Source: UBA4312 sp002394635 (GTDB lineage Bacteria; Bacillota_I; Bacilli_A; Erysipelotrichales; Erysipelotrichaceae). Taken from it: a DNA stretch of 64,000 nt. Under the pieces are notes generated by a model. The model saw only the letters and a program-made list of their open reading frames with translations. It was not told the origin of the DNA and did not search any database. Location: contig CAMNHO010000006.1 of assembly GCA_946539765.1 (NCBI GenBank), positions 1-64,000 on the forward strand. The letters are read 5' to 3'. Each line of letters starts with the position of its first letter. Position 1 is the stretch's first letter. A program made the translations under genes and the position numbers. Positions 15,507 through 24,756 of the stretch are shown piece by piece.

Positions 15507-16763
15507 ATGTGGAAATATCAGAGTAAATCATTATTCATATCTTTATGTATCGCATTAGTCACCGGTTTTGTGTTTATGTATATCAGCTTATCTATGAATA
15601 TGGATATATACGCTTCTTTGTTGCCGGAACAAGTACTGGAATATGTGTATGCAAACAAAGTTATGATGTATATATACAGCGGATTTGTTTTTGCCGGGAT
15701 CGTGAATGTGATCCGGTTGAGTCAGCTGGCCATGAACCAGTGGAATATCAGTCCATTTATATTTCTGCTGCTCATGTTTGTCTTTCCGGACTGGGTCGTA
15801 TTGATTGGGGCATTACTGGTGATTCCGGTCATCATTGCCTGCATTTACGGTATGATCAGCTTACGGCGTCAGCAATCCGGTCAGTTTACTTCCAAGCATT
15901 TTCAAAATGATGATGAATTCGTTCGGATCTATACGATGCATTATCCTTTACAGGAGAAGGTGAAACCGATTGCTGATGAATGCAAAAAGAACCGTTATCT
16001 TGTTAATCTGGTATATGTTCTTGGCATTATTGCCATATTATGCACAACGTTTTTAGTAAATAATCTGATGATCATGTTTGTGTTGCTTGGAGTTTATTTC
16101 TTTGCATTTCAATACATCGTCCGTTACCGTCATGATTTATCTATTCCGATGCTGTCACTTCTATATGATCAATGTGATCCACAAGCTTGTGCTTCAGCAT
16201 TGATCTATTATTCGAAACAAGGACGTCATTATCGTCTGCAGCAACGTACGGTTCTTGCTCAATGTTTGATTTATATGGATGAACCAGAAATGGCACAGGA
16301 TGTTATGGTTGCCTATCCACGAAAGGATAGACCGAGCAATCTTTTATACTGGTCAATTATGAGTTATATCTATTATCTATTAAAGGATGAAACTTCCTTG
16401 GAGCGGTGTAAAGAAGAAATTGAAAATATACGGGTAGGCAGAGCATCTGCCGGTGTAATCGTTCTGGATAAGGAATTAAAAGCTGTCAATAATAAGATCA
16501 ACTTGATGAATGGGGAATTGAATCTGTGTAAAAAGTACTATTTGGAAGCTACCAGAGGTGCTGTATTCCCTTATCAAAGTGTAGATGCTAGCTATTATAT
16601 CGGATTGATTTCCTTTGTACAGCAGGATTATATGGTCGCGAAATTTTATTTTGAACGGGTCGTTGCCCTGGGGAATAAAATGTCTTTTGTTCAGAAAGCA
16701 AAAAAATATCTGGACAAATTGAATGAAATGGATCTGGATGAAACAATATCCGATGAGGGATGA
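15507..16763 (+). CDS. Membrane protein of unknown function with a soluble helical C-terminal half
   Basis: 418 aa; I do not recognise the family. Hydrophobic segments lie at about 8-30, 50-70, 80-112 and 170-205. A C-terminal ~200-residue soluble region is rich in paired helices (for example CKKYYLEATRG...YYIGLISFVQQDYMVAKFYFERVVALG) and resembles tetratricopeptide-type repeats. AAGGGGTCAAGAT precedes the ATG. It stands alone between two terminators. It lies just before the type VII secretion operon, but an opposite-strand gene separates them, so a functional link is only speculation. Confidence 0.7.
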   Translation: MWKYQSKSLFISLCIALVTGFVFMYISLSMNMDIYASLLPEQVLEYVYANKVMMYIYSGFVFAGIVNVIRLSQLAMNQWNISPFIFLLLMFVFPDWVVLIGALLVIPVIIACIYGMISLRRQQSGQFTSKHFQNDDEFVRIYTMHYPLQEKVKPIADECKKNRYLVNLVYVLGIIAILCTTFLVNNLMIMFVLLGVYFFAFQYIVRYRHDLSIPMLSLLYDQCDPQACASALIYYSKQGRHYRLQQRTVLAQCLIYMDEPEMAQDVMVAYPRKDRPSNLLYWSIMSYIYYLLKDETSLERCKEEIENIRVGRASAGVIVLDKELKAVNNKINLMNGELNLCKKYYLEATRGAVFPYQSVDASYYIGLISFVQQDYMVAKFYFERVVALGNKMSFVQKAKKYLDKLNEMDLDETISDEG

Positions 16764-16783
16764 GCCATCTCATCCCTTTTTAT
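16757..16783 (+). terminator. Intrinsic terminator overlapping two convergent gene ends
   Basis: A perfect stem GGGATGAG / CTCATCCC with loop CCAT is followed by TTTTTAT. The hairpin includes the stop codons of both the 418-aa gene (+) and the 174-aa gene (-). Confidence 0.8.
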
Positions 16784-17294
16784 ATTGCAGACAATATACC
16801 AAACAAGCATTCAGTAAGACAGAATATAATATTTCAGTGAGGGCACTGACATGACCGCAGACAGCAATGCTGAAAAAACAAACGGTATAGATGCCAATAA
16901 AATAGAAACAAGCAGTGGATCTTTTCACAGAGTAAATATAGATCCATTCCATTAAGTAACCAATCAGGCCGACAGCTAATATCCATACATGGATATTTTG
17001 CAGAACAGAAAAAGTGTTCTGGTATGGGATCCAGGCGGATAAGCACATGCATGCCATAAGAGCTGCATGTGTTTTTTTATGATAAGGATCGTTATTGTGA
17101 TCCCATAGCCTGCAGGAATACACATAGATACCCAATACAGTAGAAATTGTCCATATCATAACAAAACCGGTATGATGCAGGGTGTTTGACAAATAGGTCA
17201 TATTGTCATAAAAAATATCGATCAAAACGAATGGTATGAGATTTAAAGCCGGATTCAGGATATAAGCATGGAATGGAGGAAAAAAACGTTTCAT
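16770..17294 (-). CDS. Small polytopic membrane protein, unknown
   Basis: 174 aa with about five hydrophobic segments and many aromatic residues. No motif is recognised. Polar conserved-looking positions in the middle (SCRLWDHNNDPYHKK) suggest a cytoplasmic or extracytoplasmic loop. The gene begins 80 bases from the type VII secretion operon and is transcribed away from it, so the two share one intergenic region and possibly an operator. No clear ribosome site can be named. Function cannot be inferred from the sequence. Confidence 0.65.
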   Translation of the reverse strand: MKRFFPPFHAYILNPALNLIPFVLIDIFYDNMTYLSNTLHHTGFVMIWTISTVLGIYVYSCRLWDHNNDPYHKKTHAALMACMCLSAWIPYQNTFSVLQNIHVWILAVGLIGYLMEWIYIYSVKRSTACFYFIGIYTVCFFSIAVCGHVSALTEILYSVLLNACLVYCLQYKKG

Positions 17295-17318
17295 ACTAGA
17301 ATTTTATTCCAATTTTGT

Positions 17319-17337
17319 CGCCATGTCGACATAGGCG
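17319..17337. promoter_or_regulatory. Near-palindrome in the divergent region before the type VII operon
   Basis: CGCC-ATGTCGACAT-A-GGCG has a perfect 10-bp core palindrome and 4-bp flanking arms with one unpaired A. It lies between the divergent 174-aa gene and the secretion operon and could be an operator. No known regulator motif is recognised and the promoters are not clear. Confidence 0.4.
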
Positions 17338-17374
17338 TACGAGTAATTAAGGCTAAACAGAAGAGGTGATTTAC

Positions 17375-18349
17375 ATGCAGGACTGGGTAACAGTAATAGA
17401 AAAAGACAGAGAGACCATACAGCTTCAGATGAAAGAGCCGAAATATCTGGACACGGATGTATTTGAAAGAATGGAAGCGGATTCGTATTGTGCACGTTGT
17501 GTATTAAAAGATGAGAACAAAGGAATCCTCTCTTATTCTGTTCAGGATTATATTCCGCTTTCGGATGTATTGGATCAGATTGTATTTGAAAAGGAGGATG
17601 GATATTTATTTTTGCATCGAATGCTGGAGGATATGATTTCTGTCAATCGTAATAAGCCTGTATTGATGGATCCTGAATTTGTTTATGTCAGTCCATATGG
17701 GGATTCTTTTCTGTTTCTTGTTGTTCCGATCTGCACAGAACAATGGATGATGCAAAAAAATGTATGTAAAGATTGGATTGAATATCTTTCCAATCATTTT
17801 AAAACGACTTCTTCCTATGAGATTCCAGGATTTATGCTAGCTTTTCAAAACAGTGCTGAAGTCACATTGACCAACCTGATTCTGGGATTGGATGGATTGT
17901 ATAAGCAATACTATCTTAATCGAAGAACTTTCTTGTTTCGTCGACGCAAAAAACAATTTCGCATTGCTGAACCCATTCGACCATACTATTGCAGTTCATC
18001 GAAACAACGAGAAGAACAAATCACTGAAAAAGAAGAAGAAAAAACTATGATCATCGGTGTCGAAAACGAAGTTCATGCGTATTTAAAAATGGGAGATGAA
18101 CGATACTCCCTTATCAGTGAAATGACGCTAGTAGGTCGTTCTATGGCCTGTGATATTCGAATCAACAAGAAAGATATATCGTTAAAACACGCAAAAATCA
18201 CCTGCCAGAATAATAGATATTACATTGTTGATCTGAAAAGCAGCAACGGGACATTTTTGAACGACAAAAAGGTCGTCCGTCGCATGCGATTAAAAAACGG
18301 GATGCATGTTCGTTTTGGCCGGGAAGAATTTGTATTCTATGAATCATGA
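17375..18349 (+). CDS. FHA-domain protein with DUF6382-like N-terminus, first gene of type VII operon
   Basis: 324 aa. The N-terminal ~190 residues resemble the DUF6382-type domain found before FHA domains in Bacillota (family assignment moderate). A basic linker (about 190-225) is followed by a C-terminal FHA domain (about 235-322). That domain has the phosphopeptide-binding signature: GRSMACDIRI with the conserved Arg-Ser, SLKHAKI, and SSNGTFLN. FHA domains bind phosphothreonine, and the next gene is kinase-like, so these two may form a phospho-signalling pair. ATG 17375 follows AAGAGGTGAT; the in-frame GTG at 17366 lies in that site. The stop overlaps the next ATG by four bases. Confidence 0.82.
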   Translation: MQDWVTVIEKDRETIQLQMKEPKYLDTDVFERMEADSYCARCVLKDENKGILSYSVQDYIPLSDVLDQIVFEKEDGYLFLHRMLEDMISVNRNKPVLMDPEFVYVSPYGDSFLFLVVPICTEQWMMQKNVCKDWIEYLSNHFKTTSSYEIPGFMLAFQNSAEVTLTNLILGLDGLYKQYYLNRRTFLFRRRKKQFRIAEPIRPYYCSSSKQREEQITEKEEEKTMIIGVENEVHAYLKMGDERYSLISEMTLVGRSMACDIRINKKDISLKHAKITCQNNRYYIVDLKSSNGTFLNDKKVVRRMRLKNGMHVRFGREEFVFYES

Positions 18350-19695
18350 ACGACCGTTATCATCTGATTCGTTGTATTGAGAGCTCTGAGAATACATGTG
18401 TTGATATTGTAGAAGACCAGCTGACATCCAAGGTATTTCTTAGAAAATCTATATCTAAACAGGCTGATGCGATGGTCATTCATCAATTTCATATGGAAAT
18501 CAACGTATTATCAATGGTGCATCATGCATACATTCCAGAAATCGTTGATGTATACGAAGACAGGGATCGCAAATATCTTATTGAATCCTATATCCAAGGA
18601 ACATTGCTGAACGAGTATTTAGCGTCACACAAAGCGTTGGGAAAACTGTATCGGTTCCGATTTCTCATGGAATCTATGGAAATCATGGATTATATCCATC
18701 AAAAAGGATTTCTTTATATAGACTGGAAACCTGAAAACATGATTGTATCCAATCGACACATTCATGTTATAGATTTTAATTCTTGTATCGAATCCGGCTC
18801 TACCCAGATTGTTTCTGTTTCCCGCTTTAATTATTCCAAAGACTTTCTGGAAGTAAAAACAAGAAAACCGGAAACAGACATACTGGCATGGTCCAAACTG
18901 ATTCGATATTTGTATCCAAAAGATGCAGGGATGGGTTGGATATATCATCGTTGTCGAAAAAAAGTATATAAAGACGTTCATCAAGTGATAAATTCAATAA
19001 AACGTATAGTGTTTGGGAAAATTATGGGTATTGCTTTCATTTTATATATAATGTCTGCCTTTCTATTAAAAAGCATTATGCCTGTCAATGATCCGTTTCA
19101 TACGTATTTGAATACACGAAAACCTGCGGATTTTATTATCGCTTTTAAAAGTTCAAAAAAGCAAAAAGATATGAACGATTATGAAGCTTTATATTATTGG
19201 ATCCAACATGGATGGATAACATCGGAAGTCATCAGTGAACAAAGAAATGCCGATTACTTGGCACACGTGGTACTGGATGCAAAGGATGCTCAAATAGCTG
19301 AATATATTTGGAAACATACAGATCGGTTTACGAAGGAAAAGAATCCTTCCTTATGGTTTTCAATCCTGGTAATGAGTAAAGAAAAACCGGACTTTTCTTT
19401 TCTGAATGAATATTTGGCATATCTGAAAAAGCATTCCATGACTGTTTGTTCCCTGAATGAATACTTGTTGACAAATGAAATTGTCATTTCTCCGGCTTTG
19501 AACAATTCATTAAAAGAACAAATGATCCAAGATGTGGACAAAATTTCAGAGAAAGATGCCTGTACGTATCTTGAATATATGTTGTTTGAAAAAAGCAAAA
19601 ATGTCTATGTACAGATACCAGATTGTTATCAAAAGAAATGGAAAGAATCCCCGCAATGGAATCAATTATTTAATATATGGAGGGATATAAAATGA
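18346..19695 (+). CDS. Membrane-anchored Ser/Thr-kinase-like protein, EssB/YukC-position component
   Basis: 449 aa. Residues 1-215 are a protein-kinase fold: Lys34 (VFLRK) for the VAIK lysine, Glu51 for helix C, YIDWKPEN (Asp126, Lys128, Asn131) for the catalytic loop, and DFN (Asp143) in place of DFG. A Gly-rich loop is not recognisable. One membrane helix (about 223-244) leads to a ~200-residue helical region predicted outside the cell. This inside-kinase / helix / outside-helical layout is that of EssB/YukC, whose cytoplasmic part is a pseudokinase. Here most catalytic residues remain. The ATGA start overlap couples it to the FHA gene. Confidence 0.78.
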   Translation: MNDRYHLIRCIESSENTCVDIVEDQLTSKVFLRKSISKQADAMVIHQFHMEINVLSMVHHAYIPEIVDVYEDRDRKYLIESYIQGTLLNEYLASHKALGKLYRFRFLMESMEIMDYIHQKGFLYIDWKPENMIVSNRHIHVIDFNSCIESGSTQIVSVSRFNYSKDFLEVKTRKPETDILAWSKLIRYLYPKDAGMGWIYHRCRKKVYKDVHQVINSIKRIVFGKIMGIAFILYIMSAFLLKSIMPVNDPFHTYLNTRKPADFIIAFKSSKKQKDMNDYEALYYWIQHGWITSEVISEQRNADYLAHVVLDAKDAQIAEYIWKHTDRFTKEKNPSLWFSILVMSKEKPDFSFLNEYLAYLKKHSMTVCSLNEYLLTNEIVISPALNNSLKEQMIQDVDKISEKDACTYLEYMLFEKSKNVYVQIPDCYQKKWKESPQWNQLFNIWRDIK

Positions 19696-21332
19696 AAGCA
19701 TTTTTATTGGCAGCCCTTCTTCTGTATCCACCCGGGCCAGTACTGTCTGAAAGTAAACCGGTTGAAATGATTGAAAAGGTGGAAGAAGACAATCAAGCTT
19801 TTGATATCCAGATTCTTAAGGATGGAAATCCAATTGAAGAGCTGACAGGGTATGACGCAACGCAAGTTCAAGTAAATAAAAAAAATGTTGATTCGGAATT
19901 TGTTGAGATTTATTTTGATCAAACGCTTCAAAATGTACAATGGGAATCCGATTCCTTGGATCTTCAGGTTCCGGCAGGCACGAATGTATTGCGTGTTGTT
20001 GCTCAGGACAAACAAGGAGATATACGAGAAAAGCAGGTTCGTTTTACTTGGTTAAAAAAACCCGTATTACAAGCCTCCGTAAATGACGGGGACTATGTAT
20101 TAGATGAGACAGTCCATTGCCATTGGGAGATTGAGGACCCGGAGGCTTATGATCTGGTGATTGAAGATCAGGAAGGCGTGCACAAAACGAGTGTGGAGAA
20201 ACAGGCATATGATTATCTGTGTCAGAAAACAGGAAAGGTGTCTATGTATCTCCAACATAGAGAGTATCCGAATCTGCGCAGCAACTCGATTCATTTCACT
20301 TATACCAATGAAGCTTTGCAAGGCCATATTGAAAAAACAGAAGACGGAAGGATCCTGGGCGTCGCGGACAGCTCTTATGTAGATTCCGGATCCTTGACGG
20401 TGGAAAAGGAGGGGCTGACGTATACCAGCGGATTATCCGAGCCTATTCTTATCCCCATCGAAGAACAAGAAGAGTGCACGATTCATGCTGTATTGAATAT
20501 TACCGATTTATTCGGAAGACATTTTCAAACAGAAGAAATGTATCGAATAGACAGAAAAGCTCCGATGTTACAGCTGTTTGTAAATGGTACGCAAGTGAAT
20601 GCGGCGCAGATCACTACATCTTCATTAAAAACGTTTTCCTATCAATCGGATGAGCCGGCACAGATTGATGTAATGTATCTTTTAAATGGCTTGCAGATTC
20701 CTGTGTATTCCATGAAGGATGTTTTTGAATCGCTAAAACCTCAGGATGTGTTAACCACTGTATTTACTTTAAAAGATGAAGCAGGCAATGTATCCACCAC
20801 CACCTATGAATGGATCAAACCGGCCATATTGGAAACGAAACGAAAGACAAACCAAGAACAATTTGAAAAGACGGCTTTGATCCAGACGTTTAACGCATCG
20901 GACCAGCTTGTTCAATATCATGTCTGGAGCTTCGATGGGGAAAACCATCTACAATTTCAACAGAAGAAAAAAGCTTTGCAGTCACCAAAACAAAATGAGA
21001 TTCGCATATATGTCTTCAATGAGAAGAACCACAAAAAAGCCAGAATTCTTTTTAAAAGCAATCTGGAGAAACTGCAGTATGCATGGATTGAGATCAATGG
21101 GAAAAAAATCAGTAAGAAACAGTTAAAGACGGATAAATTAGGAAATCTGTATTATGAAACAACCTTAAAGAACAAGCGTACGACGATTCATGCACAAATA
21201 CATATGAAAGATGGATCGATCAAACGACTTAATCGTACGATCATTCAAAAGCAGGCGTTCGTGGATGATTCCATGTTTTCGAAGATCAAACACATTTTAA
21301 CCCAAATACTGATGCAGTTTAACCATGACTAA
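19692..21332 (+). CDS. Secreted, probably beta-sandwich-rich protein of the type VII operon, unknown
   Basis: 546 aa. An N-terminal hydrophobic stretch MKAFLLAALLLYPPGPVLS looks like a signal peptide. The rest is soluble, with a strand-rich pattern suggesting several Ig-like or similar domains (for example TDLFGRHFQTEEMYRIDRKAPML and FTLKDEAGNVSTTTYEW, which resemble bacterial Ig-like repeats). The C-terminal 35 residues are basic and amphipathic, without a sorting signal. No family is recognised. ATG 19692 follows TGGAGGG by 7 bases and overlaps the kinase stop; the next gene starts 8 bases before its stop. The context suggests an extracytoplasmic part of the secretion machine. Confidence 0.72.
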   Translation: MKAFLLAALLLYPPGPVLSESKPVEMIEKVEEDNQAFDIQILKDGNPIEELTGYDATQVQVNKKNVDSEFVEIYFDQTLQNVQWESDSLDLQVPAGTNVLRVVAQDKQGDIREKQVRFTWLKKPVLQASVNDGDYVLDETVHCHWEIEDPEAYDLVIEDQEGVHKTSVEKQAYDYLCQKTGKVSMYLQHREYPNLRSNSIHFTYTNEALQGHIEKTEDGRILGVADSSYVDSGSLTVEKEGLTYTSGLSEPILIPIEEQEECTIHAVLNITDLFGRHFQTEEMYRIDRKAPMLQLFVNGTQVNAAQITTSSLKTFSYQSDEPAQIDVMYLLNGLQIPVYSMKDVFESLKPQDVLTTVFTLKDEAGNVSTTTYEWIKPAILETKRKTNQEQFEKTALIQTFNASDQLVQYHVWSFDGENHLQFQQKKKALQSPKQNEIRIYVFNEKNHKKARILFKSNLEKLQYAWIEINGKKISKKQLKTDKLGNLYYETTLKNKRTTIHAQIHMKDGSIKRLNRTIIQKQAFVDDSMFSKIKHILTQILMQFNHD

Positions 21333-24300
21333 ACTGATTATGTTTCAAAAAGAAAGTGTAAGGATATATGACAATCCGGAAGCATTGGAAACAGAAACTT
21401 ACAGCATACATATAAAGGAAAGTGCAGTTATGGTTTACTGGCACGGGCAAAGTTATCTATGCCGTCCTTATCATTTAAAAAAAATCGGGGAGGTAACGTT
21501 TTGTTTTCAACCCTTTGAACATTGGTATAAATACAACTTTGATCATTCTATTTGCATAGGACGTTCAAAAGGTTGTGACCTGATTATCGAAGATCGATAT
21601 TTATCAAATCAGCATTTTCTTTTAAAAAAAACCGATGAAGGTATTGTTGTAGAAGATCAGCAAACAACCAACGGAACATTTGTAAATGGACATAAAATAA
21701 GAAAATGCTGTGTCTATAGCGGACAGTCCGTAATTGCCGGACAGACAATTTTTTATATCTTTGAATCCTTTTTGATCCTAAATCATCCAGTGGAATCGAA
21801 AGAAATCCAACTTTCTTTTCCATCTGTCGAGTATTGTATTCTTCCAGTTCATATGCAGTCTATTATTCCAGAACAGGATGGGATAGAAATGGATATTGAA
21901 GCGCCTTTGTTTGAAAACAAACCAGTCAAGGAGGCATGGTTTTTATCACTGGGTTCTTCATTGATGATATTGGCAGCAGGAGTCATCAGTTCAGTAGTAA
22001 GTAGTTCTTTTTATCACAGTGATCCGAAGCAGGCATTGCCGTTAATGATCAATAGTTGTTCTATGGGCTTTGGCTTTCTGATGTTTGCGTTGTATAGTCG
22101 ACGTCATCGATACCGATTACAATGGAAAGCATATATAAACAAAAGACAAGCCTATCTCAATTACATCGATGAGTTCACTACAGATGTGCAAAAAAGAAAA
22201 GAAAAGGCCCTTAATAGAGAACAATCGTATGAAAAAGAATTTTGCAGGATCAACGATTCTAATTATGGGGTCCACCATCCTTTATGGGTGGGTACACAAG
22301 ATAAAAATATCGTCCGGATCCGATCCTCTTTTATTCGCTATGAGAATAGAGGTGATGAACTGGTTTGTGCAATGCAAAAAAGCATAGAAATCTGTTCGCA
22401 GCCTGTCCATGTAAATACATATTATGAATTTCCTCAGAAAATATGGATTTCTCATCAAAATATGAAAGAAGCTGTCTTTCTTTTTGAACAATGGATTTGG
22501 ACTATGCCTTCAGCTGATGAGAAATGGATTTGGGCTTGTAGTGATCAGACATCCATTGACAGGTTTTATGCTTTTGAAAATTGCAGGGAAGGAAAGCTGC
22601 GACTGGCAGCTGGGGATTTCAGACAATTTTCGAGGTTGGCCAATCACCTGGTTAAAGGGCATAAATATATAGTGTTTACGGATATGGACAAAGTTGTACA
22701 TCAAATTGACCAGGATATGGGACTCATTTATATGCATAAAGAACATACTGGATTTGATTTTGATGTTCAAATACAGGATCAGATTCCATATTTTACCCAT
22801 ACAAAAGAAATACGCTCATTACTATGGCAGCTATCGCAATCCCATCAACGTCTCGACACTTTTTGGAATCTTGATCAATTAAAGCTATGGTATGAGCAAA
22901 AGGAAGTCTGCCTTTGTGTCCCGATTGGGATTGATAATCATGGATCCAGTATTTATCTAGATCTGCATGAACAAAAAGATGGTCCACATGGACTGGTAGC
23001 TGGTATGACAGGTTCTGGAAAGTCCTCGTGGCTGGGCTCCTTTCTATTACAGCTTGTGATCCATAATCATCCAAAATATTTACAGTACTTCCTGGTGGAT
23101 TTTAAAGGGGGAGCTTTCGGACAGCCTTTTTACGAATTTCCTCATTGTGCCGGCATGGTTACAAACCTTGACGTACGAGCAGCCGGCCGCTGGCTTGATG
23201 CGCTTCATGGGGAAATAGAAAAACGACAGAAGCTTTTACATCAGCATATGATCTCTAAAGAAATCGCCGATGCCAATATCGATGCGCTTAATCAGAACAT
23301 TGAACATCCTGTTTCCCATCTTCTGATAATTGTTGATGAATTCGCTCAATTAAAAATGAAATATCCGGAAATGATGAATGATCTAAAAGAAATTTCCAGA
23401 ATTGGTCGTTCATTAGGGATACACCTGATTTTATGCACACAAAAACCAGCTGGAATTGTTGATGAACAGATATGGGCGAATTCGCGTTTCAAAATTTGTT
23501 TTCAAGTAAACAGCGAACAAGATAGTCGTGAAGTCCTTCATAATGAAAAAGCCTGTGAGCTGCATCAGGCAGGAACATTTATTTTTCAAACCGATCAACG
23601 CAAGGATGTATTGGGAAAAGGGCTGTGGATGCATGAAGCCTATGATTGTACGAAAGCTTATCAATGGCAGCAGGTAGATGAAGAAGGAAACCCGGTTCAG
23701 GAGTTTATTTCAAAGAGTACATCTGTGCTTGAAAAAGTCGAATCCGTAATTGATGAAAGAAAACACCAGCATTCATGGATCCTATATCCCGATCTGAATC
23801 AGAAGACAGAATGGAACAATGTGCTTGCGTATATGGATATACCCAAAAAACACAGCCAGATTCCCTGGGTGATCGAAAAAGGGGAAAGCTGCATCGTATT
23901 TTCGCAGAATGATATCACATCAGAATCCTGGATCCAAACAATCATAACTCATTTTCAAAGTGAACTGGTTTATACCGTTGGAATACATGAACCGTATGTG
24001 GATGGCTCTTTTGAACACAGCCTGCTGCCAACATTGAATGAAGGTACTGTGATTCTACGAATTGATACTCTGAATGAATGGAAGAGCGTGCAGTATTATT
24101 TGCAAACGGATCATTTGCGTGTTTTTGTGATCATAGGATTTATTCATCCGCAATTAATGGCTGTGATAAATACTTTTACATACAAAGCTTGCTTATATTG
24201 GGAGGATAGGGATGCGATCCGTACGTATTTTGGTCAATTTCATGTGCCTGCGGTAGAGATAAACACGAATTATGGATGGTTATATCATAATCAGGAGTGG

Positions 24301-24756
24301 ATTAGTTTTTATTTTAAAAAGAAGATACCACTTCCTTTAAAAAGAGAACCAGTACCTGTATGCATTCCTAAAGGAATCAAGATTGGGTATGACAGGGAAA
24401 GAGGCAGCAAAGTCTGTTGGAATCAAGAGCGAACCTTATTAGTGATTTATGTGCAGGATTCGAAAAAGAACAGCATCTTTAAAATGCTGGAGGGCTGGCA
24501 ATTAAAAGAACAGCTGACTTTGGCTTCCACATTTGAACGACCGGCTGATATATATGTAATGCACTGCATAGATCAGGCCTCAGAGTTTGAAAGTATCTTT
24601 TTTCGTCGGAATGTTTATGACATGGACATTTTATGGGTTGGCTTGGGCGTGGAGGAATATGGGTATCTCTTTCGTCGAAAAATACCATATGAATATCATG
24701 AAGATGCAGTATTTTGGACAGGTAGAAAGTGTTGGATGGTCCTAATGGATGAATGA
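21325..24756 (+). CDS. essC: EssC/YukB-like FtsK/SpoIIIE ATPase of type VII secretion
   Basis: 1143 aa, shorter than typical EssC (about 1480). N-terminal FHA-type modules (about 1-150) include GRSKGCDLII and TTNGTFVN. Two membrane helices (about 205-258) follow. The first ATPase domain has Walker A AGMTGSGKSS (about 559-568) and Walker B HLLIIVDEF (about 663-671). The C-terminal ~350 residues align in outline with the second and third EssC ATPase domains, but their P-loops are degenerate (for example LLVIYVQDSKKNS). This is the energy source and substrate gate of the T7SSb machine. It overlaps both neighbouring genes. Confidence 0.88.
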   Translation: MTKLIMFQKESVRIYDNPEALETETYSIHIKESAVMVYWHGQSYLCRPYHLKKIGEVTFCFQPFEHWYKYNFDHSICIGRSKGCDLIIEDRYLSNQHFLLKKTDEGIVVEDQQTTNGTFVNGHKIRKCCVYSGQSVIAGQTIFYIFESFLILNHPVESKEIQLSFPSVEYCILPVHMQSIIPEQDGIEMDIEAPLFENKPVKEAWFLSLGSSLMILAAGVISSVVSSSFYHSDPKQALPLMINSCSMGFGFLMFALYSRRHRYRLQWKAYINKRQAYLNYIDEFTTDVQKRKEKALNREQSYEKEFCRINDSNYGVHHPLWVGTQDKNIVRIRSSFIRYENRGDELVCAMQKSIEICSQPVHVNTYYEFPQKIWISHQNMKEAVFLFEQWIWTMPSADEKWIWACSDQTSIDRFYAFENCREGKLRLAAGDFRQFSRLANHLVKGHKYIVFTDMDKVVHQIDQDMGLIYMHKEHTGFDFDVQIQDQIPYFTHTKEIRSLLWQLSQSHQRLDTFWNLDQLKLWYEQKEVCLCVPIGIDNHGSSIYLDLHEQKDGPHGLVAGMTGSGKSSWLGSFLLQLVIHNHPKYLQYFLVDFKGGAFGQPFYEFPHCAGMVTNLDVRAAGRWLDALHGEIEKRQKLLHQHMISKEIADANIDALNQNIEHPVSHLLIIVDEFAQLKMKYPEMMNDLKEISRIGRSLGIHLILCTQKPAGIVDEQIWANSRFKICFQVNSEQDSREVLHNEKACELHQAGTFIFQTDQRKDVLGKGLWMHEAYDCTKAYQWQQVDEEGNPVQEFISKSTSVLEKVESVIDERKHQHSWILYPDLNQKTEWNNVLAYMDIPKKHSQIPWVIEKGESCIVFSQNDITSESWIQTIITHFQSELVYTVGIHEPYVDGSFEHSLLPTLNEGTVILRIDTLNEWKSVQYYLQTDHLRVFVIIGFIHPQLMAVINTFTYKACLYWEDRDAIRTYFGQFHVPAVEINTNYGWLYHNQEWISFYFKKKIPLPLKREPVPVCIPKGIKIGYDRERGSKVCWNQERTLLVIYVQDSKKNSIFKMLEGWQLKEQLTLASTFERPADIYVMHCIDQASEFESIFFRRNVYDMDILWVGLGVEEYGYLFRRKIPYEYHEDAVFWTGRKCWMVLMDE

